NCBI GenBank assembly: GCA_030605665.1
Contig: JAUWHW010000023.1
Span: 1 to 53,036, forward strand
Length of the DNA stretch: 53,036 nt
Source of the DNA: Dehalococcoidia bacterium
GTDB lineage: Bacteria > Chloroflexota > Dehalococcoidia > GIF9 > AB-539-J10
Reading direction: 5' to 3'
Part shown: one piece after another, positions 41,697-47,879 of the stretch
How the letters are laid out: every line of letters starts with the position of its first letter
Position numbering within the stretch: the stretch's first letter is position 1
Made by a program: the position numbers and the translations under genes
The notes under the pieces: generated by a model
The model's database searches: none
Seen by the model: only the letters and a program-made list of their open reading frames with translations
Told to the model about the DNA's origin: nothing

Positions 41697-42146
41697 CTAG
41701 CGAATATCGTAGCTATTCCTTTTTGGCAGCCACTCCAGTGCTACTACTTCTGCTACCTTTTCAAAATCAGGATCACCACTTATTAGCGTAGCCCCTTTCT
41801 GCTGTGCTAGAGCAACAGCGAAGCAATCAGCATACGCTATTGGATACTGAGCTTTTAAATGAGCAGCAGCTAAAGTTAGCTCACGGTCAGCTAATTCCAT
41901 TATGACTGGTAACTCATCTATAAGAGCCAAGACCTCCTGGGCTGCAAATAAACCCCTCTCTCGCTCCACAATATATAGTACTTCACCTAAATTAAACAGA
42001 TTCATAAACAGCCTGTTTTTGCCTTTTTTAGTTTCCTCAATTCTGTTTAGAACTATCTCATAACCAGCTTCTTGCTTTAGATAAGCTAACACAGCATAGC
42101 TATCTAACACATAACGCTTGAGTTGTTGTTCTGAGTTATCACTCAT
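41697..42146 (-). CDS. vapC: PIN-domain toxin, VapC-like
   Basis: The four acidic sites of a PIN ribonuclease are visible: RYVLDSYAVLAYL, NLGEVLYIV, IAYADCFAVALA and ISGDPDFEKV. It is therefore likely an RNA-cutting toxin. I start it at ATG 42146, with AGAGG 10 nt upstream; ATG 42155 is too close to that site. It overlaps the end of vapB by 8 bases, the normal arrangement for a toxin following its antitoxin. Confidence 0.88.
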   Translation of the reverse strand: MSDNSEQQLKRYVLDSYAVLAYLKQEAGYEIVLNRIEETKKGKNRLFMNLFNLGEVLYIVERERGLFAAQEVLALIDELPVIMELADRELTLAAAHLKAQYPIAYADCFAVALAQQKGATLISGDPDFEKVAEVVALEWLPKRNSYDIR

Positions 42147-42372
42147 GAGCAGCATCCTCTCTACGGGATTGTAGAAGTGCTTCTGTAAGAGAGGTGCCTT
42201 GCTTCAGCATCCCGCATCCTTTCTTAACAGGATCGCCACTAACTGGTATTAAAACTATCACTCCTCCATAGTCAACAAAATGCACCCTCTCACCTTTCTT
42301 TAAACCATAGCGCTCTCGTAATTCTCGAGGGATTACTACCCACCCCTTTCCTGAAACTATTGAAGTAGCCAT
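42139..42372 (-). CDS. vapB: SpoVT/AbrB-type antitoxin, VapB-like
   Basis: A swapped-hairpin AbrB domain is read from KGWVVIPRELRERYGLKKGE and VHFVDYGGVIVLIPV. The C-terminal tail (about residues 50-77) would wrap the VapC toxin. AAGGAGGT lies before the ATG. A palindrome upstream overlaps the likely -10 and is the probable autoregulatory site. Confidence 0.88.
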   Translation of the reverse strand: MATSIVSGKGWVVIPRELRERYGLKKGERVHFVDYGGVIVLIPVSGDPVKKGCGMLKQGTSLTEALLQSRREDAAHE

Positions 42373-42400
42373 AAATACCTCCTTATAGATACTCTTTCTC

Positions 42401-42419
42401 TAGTAAGTATATACTACTA
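42401..42419 (-). promoter_or_regulatory. Operator/promoter of vapBC
   Basis: AGTATATACT (42406-42415) is a perfect palindrome, flanked by TAGTA and TACTA. On the minus strand it includes TATACT, a likely -10, giving an RNA start near 42399 and a leader of about 25 nt. AbrB-type antitoxins commonly bind such sites. Confidence 0.5.
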
Positions 42420-42556
42420 TGCCTTTAGTATCAACTAAATAGTTCGTTTTTACCACCCTCTCCAAAGTTGTAGTTCCATTTCGCACAGGCATCCACGCGG
42501 AGGAATACCTTATGCGAGATGGGGCAAAAGGCCAGAAGACCACCACCCTTCTGATC

Positions 42557-42591
42557 AGCATTTAACAATAAAGCTTAAATGCTGGTATGAT
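42557..42591 (+). promoter_or_regulatory. Promoter with overlapping palindrome before DUF3795 gene 1
   Basis: TTAACA (42562-42567), 18 bases, TATGAT (42586-42591) fits a good promoter, 30 nt before the RNA start to ATG 42627. A perfect 9-base palindrome (AGCATTTAA at 42557-42565, TTAAATGCT at 42575-42583) covers the -35 and spacer, where a repressor would act. The vapB-to-DUF3795 space (254 bases) otherwise shows nothing. Confidence 0.5.
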
Positions 42592-42626
42592 TAATTCGCT
42601 AGCTGCAAATGTAAGGGGGTAACCAA

Positions 42627-43031
42627 ATGAACCAACAACAAGATGTCAGTTTAATTGCCTACTGTGGGTTAGATTGCAGCCAGTGCTTTGGCTATACCAA
42701 AACGATTAGCGAAGCCGCTAAAGGACTGCGTCGTGTGATGAGGCAGGAGAGGATGAAGGTAGCTTGGGAAGTAATGCCCTTTTTGGGTGACTATACTTCA
42801 TTTAAGAAATCGCTGGATTCCCTAGCTGGGCTAAGATGCAAAGGCTGCCGACTAGGCGGCGGACCTCCCTGGTGCAAGATTAGAAAGTGCTGTCAAAAGA
42901 AGGGCTTTGAAAGTTGCGCCCAATGTGCTGAGTTTGAGACCTGTGACAAGCTCAAGATTTTAGAGCACTACCATAAAGATGAGCACCTAAAAAATTTGAG
43001 GAAAGCCAAATCTGATCTGAAGATTAATTAG
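42627..43031 (+). CDS. DUF3795 cysteine-rich protein (copy 1)
   Basis: The 134-residue protein has paired cysteines in the DUF3795 layout: YCGLDCSQCFGY at the N-terminus, LRCKGCRLGGGPPWCKIRKC in the middle, and SCAQCAEFETCDKL. The cysteines probably bind metal. Function is unknown. Two further DUF3795 genes lie within 4.2 kb but they are not recent copies. It is followed after 16 nt by a GyrI-like gene with AAGGAGG. Confidence 0.85.
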   Translation: MNQQQDVSLIAYCGLDCSQCFGYTKTISEAAKGLRRVMRQERMKVAWEVMPFLGDYTSFKKSLDSLAGLRCKGCRLGGGPPWCKIRKCCQKKGFESCAQCAEFETCDKLKILEHYHKDEHLKNLRKAKSDLKIN

Positions 43032-43047
43032 GAAAGGAGGTATTCAC

Positions 43048-43566
43048 ATGACACCACGAAAATCGATTCCCCCAAAAGAGCCACAACACCTTGAAATGCC
43101 ATCACAAAAGATGGCTGTAGTCTATATGAAGGGTGACCCAAATAAGGTAATGCCGGAGTTCCTACCAGCGCTCTATGGTTCAGTCTACAAACTGAAGTTC
43201 GAACTCAAAAAGAAAGGCATCGAATTTAAAGTGGACAAGCTGCGAGCAAGGTGGCCCAACGCCCACCTTGTCCCTAAGGATGAATGGCTGGGAATCTGCG
43301 GTCTGCCTATTCCCGAAAACACAACTTCTATGCCACAAAAAGTCTCCGGCATCGAAGTCAAGATCGAGCAGTGGGACTACGGCACGGTAGCACAGAGTCT
43401 CCATATCGGGCCTTACAGTGAAGAGGGAGCCATGGTTGAGCGCCTGCATAAGTTCATTGCAGACAGCGGTTACGACATAGCTGGCGTTCACGAGGAGGAA
43501 TATCTCACCAGACCTGAGGCAAAAATCCAGAAAACACTTATTCGATACGCTATCAGGAAGAAATAA
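43048..43566 (+). CDS. GyrI-like small-molecule-binding protein
   Basis: This 172-residue protein has the AraC-type effector-binding (GyrI-like) domain: the stretches YMKGDPNKVMPEFLPALYGS and GTVAQSLHIGPYSEEGAMVE, with YLTRPEAKIQKTLIRYAI at the end, are typical. It has no DNA-binding domain. Such proteins bind small hydrophobic or cationic compounds. AAGGAGGTATTCAC precedes the ATG and it is probably cotranscribed with DUF3795 copy 1. Confidence 0.8.
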   Translation: MTPRKSIPPKEPQHLEMPSQKMAVVYMKGDPNKVMPEFLPALYGSVYKLKFELKKKGIEFKVDKLRARWPNAHLVPKDEWLGICGLPIPENTTSMPQKVSGIEVKIEQWDYGTVAQSLHIGPYSEEGAMVERLHKFIADSGYDIAGVHEEEYLTRPEAKIQKTLIRYAIRKK

Positions 43567-43656
43567 GTAACTTTGCTTCTTTTGATACCGAGGATGCAAA
43601 GCAATTGATTCTCCGTAAGCATACAGATATGATAGAGCGCGAGCGCTAGCAGCAAG

Positions 43657-44376
43657 ATGGACCGAGTGAACTGCATGGACAAGTATGCCGATAAAATATT
43701 TGAACATTCGTTCGGAGCTGAAGTTCATAGTAGCCTGAGGAAAATCCCAAATCTGGAACGACGAGAGTGGTCAGAACTCTCAGACGCTGAGCAATATGTC
43801 ATTGATGTCTTCATGTGGACGGCGAGGCTGGCTGATTCCTTCAACCGCCTGGAACACATCCGAGCCTACTTGGCTCACCGTAGAATTCTCAAGCAACATA
43901 GGGAAAGCGGTATTAATCGAGCAAACTACATCAGATATCACTACTCCAATCATGCTGCTACTCTGTTAGGAATCTTTGACATCGCATTAATCCTGACGAA
44001 CAACGTTTTCCGGCTCGGTCTTCCTGAAAGGCAATGTCGCTCAGAAATCATCACGCAGAACTGTTGGGTTCGCAGCAAGGGAATCGACAAAATCTTGAAA
44101 AAATTCGATTCTGCCGTAGAGCCCCTGCGTGAGTCCCGACACCTGTACCTTCATCGTGGTTATCCACGGGATAGTGAACCGCTCTGGTATCTCCGCGGAA
44201 TGGAACTCAGCTCAAGGGCAGATAGCTCATCAAGGATAGTCCTGGCTCGCCTAGCTGAGCGGACGTGTAGGGCAGAAGTCTCAAGAATCTTAAACGAAAT
44301 CACTCGACAAGAGGAGACGGTCTTCAACGCTGCAAGCGAACTACTTACATCTTTGCACCCGGTGTACAAGTTTTGA
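43657..44376 (+). CDS. HEPN-like protein (Cthe_2314-type, tentative)
   Basis: This 239-residue all-helical protein carries RESRHLYLHRGY, with an R-x4-H pair at residues 161-166 as in the active site of HEPN ribonucleases, and long helices before it. The family name is a judgement from pattern only. It overlaps the region of the following small membrane protein closely. If real, it may be an RNA-cutting toxin or defence effector. The ribosome site is weak. Confidence 0.55.
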   Translation: MDRVNCMDKYADKIFEHSFGAEVHSSLRKIPNLERREWSELSDAEQYVIDVFMWTARLADSFNRLEHIRAYLAHRRILKQHRESGINRANYIRYHYSNHAATLLGIFDIALILTNNVFRLGLPERQCRSEIITQNCWVRSKGIDKILKKFDSAVEPLRESRHLYLHRGYPRDSEPLWYLRGMELSSRADSSSRIVLARLAERTCRAEVSRILNEITRQEETVFNAASELLTSLHPVYKF

Positions 44377-44390
44377 AAAGAGAAAATGAT

Positions 44391-44732
44391 ATGAATTGGA
44401 TGCGTTACACTGCACTGGGGATAGGCATTGCCTTTGGGTCGCTGTTTGTAACTTTTGCCATCGGCGAGGGTTTTAAAGGCATCCCCAGCCCTCGAGATTG
44501 CATCCTCTTACTGTTTGGCCCCATCTCGATGCTTGCAGCTACCGCCACAGCCTGGAACTATGAACGAATTGGCGGCTGGTGGTTGATTATAGGCGGCATC
44601 ATTATCGGGATACTCTTTACCATCAGGTTTATAGATAGACCAATGAACCTTCTATGGACATTCCTGGTTTATCCACTGCCAATGTTGGCAGCCGGAGCAT
44701 TAGGGGTGCTTCATGCAAAGAAACTAGCCTAG
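44391..44732 (+). CDS. Small integral membrane protein
   Basis: Four hydrophobic segments fill the 113 residues: YTALGIGIAFGSLFVTFAIG, CILLLFGPISMLAATATAW, GGWWLIIGGIIIGILF and LLWTFLVYPLPMLAAGALGV. I start it at ATG 44391 rather than a TTG at 44373. No family was recognised. It follows the HEPN-like gene by 14 nt, so the two may work together. Confidence 0.65.
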   Translation: MNWMRYTALGIGIAFGSLFVTFAIGEGFKGIPSPRDCILLLFGPISMLAATATAWNYERIGGWWLIIGGIIIGILFTIRFIDRPMNLLWTFLVYPLPMLAAGALGVLHAKKLA

Positions 44733-44810
44733 GTTCCGCCTCAATCTGTCTCCATACCAGAAGCAAGATTCCTATAGGCCTCGTATGCAATGCTCCGGCC
44801 TTAGAGTAAA

Positions 44811-45377
44811 ATGAGCGTAATGGAAGACATTAATCTCGCTGGTTGCTGCGGAATATTCTGTGGTTTGTGCAGCAAATACCAGTCGAAGTCGCCAAGCAGG
44901 TGTATCGGCTGTCGCTTAGGTGAGCAGCATTCGTGGTGTAGCATCTACCGATGCTGCGTGCTGAAGAAAGGATTCACCACCTGCGCTGAATGTGAAGAAT
45001 ATCCCTGCGAAAGATATTCTAGAAGGGAGTGGGGAATAGACCAATGGAGCCAAACTGCCGAAGAGAGCTTAAATAGCATTAAGGAAATTGGGATGAGGGA
45101 TTGGCTGAAAGAGCAGAGAAGGCGGCGGCTATTACTGGAGAATCTGCTCACCAATTATAATGAAGGTAGGTCAATGAGCTTCTATTGCCTGGCTACAATA
45201 CTTATGCCTCCTGAGCTATTTGATAAAGCGCTAAATGAGTTGAAGGAAAAGCTAACTAGCAATCAAATTGATAACTCGGATATAAAAGCCAAGGCAAAAA
45301 CCCTCAAAGGAATTATTCAAGGTTTGGCTCAAGGAGCGGGCATTGAATTAAAACTTAGGAAGATTCGGGGTGTTTAA
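44811..45377 (+). CDS. DUF3795 cysteine-rich protein (copy 2)
   Basis: The DUF3795 pattern appears as CCGIFCGLCSKYQSK, RCIGCRLGEQHSWCSIYRCC and TCAECEEYPCERYSRREWG. The C-terminal part (residues 100-188) is helical, with DNA- or protein-binding character unknown, and is absent from copy 3. Function is unknown. It ends next to a palindromic repeat. Confidence 0.82.
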   Translation: MSVMEDINLAGCCGIFCGLCSKYQSKSPSRCIGCRLGEQHSWCSIYRCCVLKKGFTTCAECEEYPCERYSRREWGIDQWSQTAEESLNSIKEIGMRDWLKEQRRRRLLLENLLTNYNEGRSMSFYCLATILMPPELFDKALNELKEKLTSNQIDNSDIKAKAKTLKGIIQGLAQGAGIELKLRKIRGV

Positions 45378-45381
45378 AAAT

Positions 45382-45429
45382 GTAGTGCGCGGCTTTAGCC
45401 TCGTGCACGACCCTAAAGGGTCGCACTAC
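45382..45429. repeat. Two-hairpin palindromic repeat
   Basis: GTAGTGCG (45382-45389) and CGCACTAC (45422-45429) bound a unit with two small hairpins, GGCTTTAGCC and CGACCCTAAAGGGTCG. The plan (GTAG, hairpin, hairpin, CTAC) is the same as the inner element at 26753-26806 though the sequence differs. Confidence 0.65.
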
Positions 45430-45446
45430 GAAAATCCTGGGGGTGA

Positions 45447-45947
45447 ATGATAGCTACCAAGGTAGAAGAGGTCAAAAATCTGGTCGAACTGGGAATTAAA
45501 CAGCCCAAAGAAGCATTTGCTAAAATCAAACAATTGGCCCAGAGTGATGACTGGAAGGTAAGGGAGGTGGCAGCCACCTGTCTGGTTGAAATCAGTAAGA
45601 AGAAAACCGATGAAGTGATTCAAGCAATGGTGCACTGGGCTGATAACGATAACCCCAATATTAGACGAACTTCCAGTGAAGGCTTAAGAGAAGTTGCTAG
45701 AAGAAATCCTGATAAAGTGCTCCCCGTTATTGAGAAATTAAAGAAGGACGATAACCTTTATGTCAAGAAATCTGTAGCCAATGTGCTCAGGAATGCCTCA
45801 AGATATGACCCAAACTTTGTATTTGAGCTATGCCAGAAGTGGGCGCTTCTTGAAAATTCGGATACCAATTGGATAATCAAAGAGAGTATTAAAAAATTAT
45901 CCCCTGAGCAACAAAAAGAAATACTGTCTCTTATCAAAAAACCATAA
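45447..45947 (+). CDS. HEAT-repeat protein (DNA alkylation repair-like)
   Basis: The 166 residues form consecutive helical repeats, for example DDWKVREVAATCLVEISKKK, NPNIRRTSSEGLREVARRN and DNLYVKKSVANVLRNASR. The repeat pattern and the basic inner helices resemble AlkC/AlkD-type HEAT repeats, which recognise damaged DNA, but key catalytic residues were not confirmed. The ATG follows GGGGGTGA closely. No promoter was recognised. Confidence 0.7.
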   Translation: MIATKVEEVKNLVELGIKQPKEAFAKIKQLAQSDDWKVREVAATCLVEISKKKTDEVIQAMVHWADNDNPNIRRTSSEGLREVARRNPDKVLPVIEKLKKDDNLYVKKSVANVLRNASRYDPNFVFELCQKWALLENSDTNWIIKESIKKLSPEQQKEILSLIKKP

Positions 45948-46121
45948 TGGAATAGAATTAAAGTTGAAACCGGCCCAGCAGGTGGGAATTGGGTTTACTT
46001 AATTGTGCTATATTAAAGGTACAATATGGCACAAAGTAGGCTAGACCAAGCACAAGTTCGTATACTTCGATGTTAGCCGAAATTCGCTCGCCCTTTATTT
46101 TCTCTGTAATGGGGACAGCGA

Positions 46122-46234
46122 GAGGGAGGTGATGCCTATGCTAAATTAAAGCTGGCTTCTTCGCCTGCGGGCGGCGGAAGGGTTGGCTCATTCTACTTCA
46201 ACAGCCCGATAGATCTAATAAAAAGGAGGATACA
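46122..46234 (+). ncRNA. Structured leader, copy 1
   Basis: This 113-base leader is repeated before the next gene (46628-46740). It begins GGGAGGTGATG, then a micro-frame ATG CTA AAT TAA. A hairpin has TGCG as its loop (46166-46169). A second stem, GGGTTG (46180-46185) with CAGCCC (46202-46207), follows, and then the ribosome site AAAAGGAGG. Differences between copies preserve the pairing. I name no known RNA family. The 287-base space from 45948 to 46234 holds this leader and no other gene. Confidence 0.55.
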
Positions 46235-46537
46235 ATGAAAGTAATATGGCGAACCACTGTAAAAATTGTTCCTGGCAAGATGGCCGAGTACATGGGGCTT
46301 GAGGAAAGGCGCAAGTCTATGTCAAGTAGCTTGGGGATGCCTCCCGAGAAGGTCTACAGATGCCTTAGTGGCGACTCTGCGCATACCATCGTTTACGAGA
46401 TGGAGTGGGATAGCCTCGCCGTAATGGAAACCGCTCTTGAAAAGATGTTCGCAGATCCAGAGATGCAGGCGATGATGCCGAAGTATGACGGCCTCATCGT
46501 GAGTCACGAAAACGAATTGTACACGCCAATGCCATAA
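46235..46537 (+). CDS. Dimeric alpha-beta barrel protein (monooxygenase-like)
   Basis: The 100-residue protein resembles the ABM/NIPSNAP ferredoxin-like fold: MKVIWRTTVKIVPGKMAEYM, VYEMEWDSLAVMETALEKMF, and MMPKYDGLIVSHENELY. Such proteins are small oxygenases or EthD-like partners, usually dimers. AAAAGGAGGATACA precedes the ATG. It lies behind structured leader copy 1. Confidence 0.72.
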   Translation: MKVIWRTTVKIVPGKMAEYMGLEERRKSMSSSLGMPPEKVYRCLSGDSAHTIVYEMEWDSLAVMETALEKMFADPEMQAMMPKYDGLIVSHENELYTPMP

Positions 46538-46543
46538 GAGCAA

Positions 46544-46618
46544 GGCTAAGGCAGTTCAACACTGATGTCAACTGGTCACCCTGATAAGGCAAGGGGGGTG
46601 GGCGAAATGGTGTTAGCT
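46544..46618. repeat. Weak cassette-site-like palindromic region
   Basis: GGCTAAG (46544-46550) and GTTAGCT (46612-46618) are partly complementary ends, with CACCC...GGGTG inside, in the gap between the monooxygenase-like gene and structured leader copy 2. It is weaker and shorter than the two 81-nt elements near 47 kb and may be unrelated. Confidence 0.25.
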
Positions 46619-46627
46619 TATTCTATG

Positions 46628-46740
46628 TAAGGGGGTGATGTCTATGCTAAACTAAAGCTAGCTTCTTCACTTGCGGGTGGAGGGGTTGGCTGATATCATT
46701 TCAATAGCCCGACGAACCCAATAGAAAGGAGGTGAAGACG
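46628..46740 (+). ncRNA. Structured leader, copy 2
   Basis: This is the second copy of the leader at 46122-46234, about three-quarters identical. The TGCG loop is at 46672-46675, with stem pairs T-G, C-G, A-T, C-G. In copy 1 the A-T pair is G-C, so both sides have changed together. The second stem is GGGTTG with TAGCCC. The micro-frame reads ATG CTA AAC TAA. AAAGGAGGTGA leads to the ATG at 46741. Confidence 0.55.
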
Positions 46741-47028
46741 ATGCCAAGCGCATGTGGTATAGCTTGTGAAGTCTGTGGACTTCGAGAAAAAGGGATTTGT
46801 CCTGCTGATGATGGTTGTGTAGCGGGGACCGACCCAAAAGCTCCGGAGAAACTAGAGAGGTTCAAAGCAGCAGGTATGCCCTGTGCAATACTCGAGTGTG
46901 CTATAAAGAATAAAGTAGATCACTGCACAAGATGCGACAAATTCCCCTGCGAGGTTCATTATCAACAGGGAGGCCCTTTTAGTAAAAAAACTCTTGACAT
47001 GATTAAGGGCGTGCTAGGAAAGAAGTGA
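46741..47028 (+). CDS. DUF3795 cysteine-rich protein (copy 3)
   Basis: A short DUF3795 protein: MPSACGIACEVCGLREKGIC, CAILECAIKNKVDHCTRCDK and FPCEVHYQQG give the cysteine pattern. At 95 residues it is the smallest of the three copies here. I start it at ATG 46741, 8 nt after AGGAGG; a GTG at 46732 falls within the ribosome site. It follows structured leader copy 2 and precedes an 81-nt palindrome. Confidence 0.8.
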   Translation: MPSACGIACEVCGLREKGICPADDGCVAGTDPKAPEKLERFKAAGMPCAILECAIKNKVDHCTRCDKFPCEVHYQQGGPFSKKTLDMIKGVLGKK

Positions 47029-47047
47029 GGGAATTATGGCCAACTTC

Positions 47048-47128
47048 GGCTAACACGGGGTTGCCAACTTCGCTGCGCTTCGTCCAAATCGCCTTCGGCG
47101 ACTTCGGCAACCCCCGAAAACGTTAACT
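47048..47128 (+). repeat. 81-nt palindromic element A, attC-like
   Basis: The element begins GGCTAAC and ends GTTAACT. GGGGTTGCC (47057-47065) and GGCAACCCC (47106-47114) pair perfectly. The flanks ACTTCG (left) and TTTGTGA (right) recur in element B at 47733-47813, which has the same length. Layout resembles integron attC sites (RYYYAAC...GTTRRRY) but the right end does not fit the consensus exactly. Confidence 0.5.
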
Positions 47129-47161
47129 GAATTTGTGAGTTGGAAAAAAGACAGGAGGTAA

Positions 47162-47719
47162 ATGACAGCCAACGAGAAGAAACTTAAACCGGAGCCCGAT
47201 GCCGTTTACAAGATCTATATATGGTACTGTAAGTTCACAGATCTCATCTGGAACCCGCAACGACGTTTAAAGAAGATCCCAATAAAAAAGGGCATGGTAG
47301 TGCTCGATTATGGGTGCGGGCCAGGTCGCTATACGCTGCCCGCAGCCAGGTTAGTTGGTCCCACGGGCAAAGTCTTCGCTGTGGATATCCAGCCACTAGC
47401 CATTAGCACCATAAAAGAGAAAGCGGCTCGTGAGTCTTTAACAAACATAGAGGCAGTCCTGGTCGATTCCTATAATACTGGGATTCAAGATTCAAGCATC
47501 AACCTAGTTTTCCTTATTGACACGCTTCACTTGATTAATGACTACCACGCATTGTTTGGGGAGATTCACCGGCTGCTCAAACAGGATGGCCTTATCTTTA
47601 TGGACCCTGGACATATGAAATTGTCCAAGGCCAGAGAAATTGCGGAAAATACTGGCCTTTTCACAATAGTAGAATGTCAGGGCCACGACATGCTGGTTGC
47701 CCCAAAAGCTAAGCAGTAA
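47162..47719 (+). CDS. SAM-dependent methyltransferase
   Basis: A class I methyltransferase of 185 residues: VVLDYGCGPGRYTLPAARLV (SAM-binding motif I near residue 49), VFAVDIQPLAIS, and LVFLIDTLHLINDYHALFGE. It is the only gene between the two 81-nt elements, points the same way as the genes before it, and has its own AGGAGGTAA, as a gene cassette would. The substrate is unknown. Confidence 0.85.
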   Translation: MTANEKKLKPEPDAVYKIYIWYCKFTDLIWNPQRRLKKIPIKKGMVVLDYGCGPGRYTLPAARLVGPTGKVFAVDIQPLAISTIKEKAARESLTNIEAVLVDSYNTGIQDSSINLVFLIDTLHLINDYHALFGEIHRLLKQDGLIFMDPGHMKLSKAREIAENTGLFTIVECQGHDMLVAPKAKQ

Positions 47720-47732
47720 TGCTAGCCACTTC

Positions 47733-47813
47733 GCCTAACAGTGGATAAAAGGCTTCGCTACATTTCACCCAAAATTTGCTGCGCAAGCTTCTGTTATCCG
47801 CAATATGTTATTT
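47733..47813 (+). repeat. 81-nt palindromic element B, attC-like
   Basis: It begins GCCTAAC, which fits the RYYYAAC box of attC sites, and ends GTTATTT. GTGGATAA (47741-47748) pairs with TTATCCGC (47794-47801), with one G-T pair. Flanks ACTTC (left) and TTTGTGA (right) match element A. It follows the methyltransferase stop by 13 nt. Confidence 0.5.
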
Positions 47814-47879
47814 GTGAAGCCTGAACAATAGGCAAATTATGCAATGGCACGTTTTCTGCGAAGCTCCAGATTTTTGAGC

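Noticed and set aside
42481..42626. tRNA or small RNA gene between vapB and DUF3795
   Set aside because: No cloverleaf, no T-loop sequence and no terminator; only the promoter and palindrome are supported.
46063..46090. GTTAGCCG near 46074 as a third palindrome element
   Set aside because: No matching left half or stem could be found upstream.
46122..46234. Fluoride (crcB) riboswitch for the duplicated leader
   Set aside because: The GGTGATG start is similar, but the later conserved blocks and pseudoknot partners are missing.
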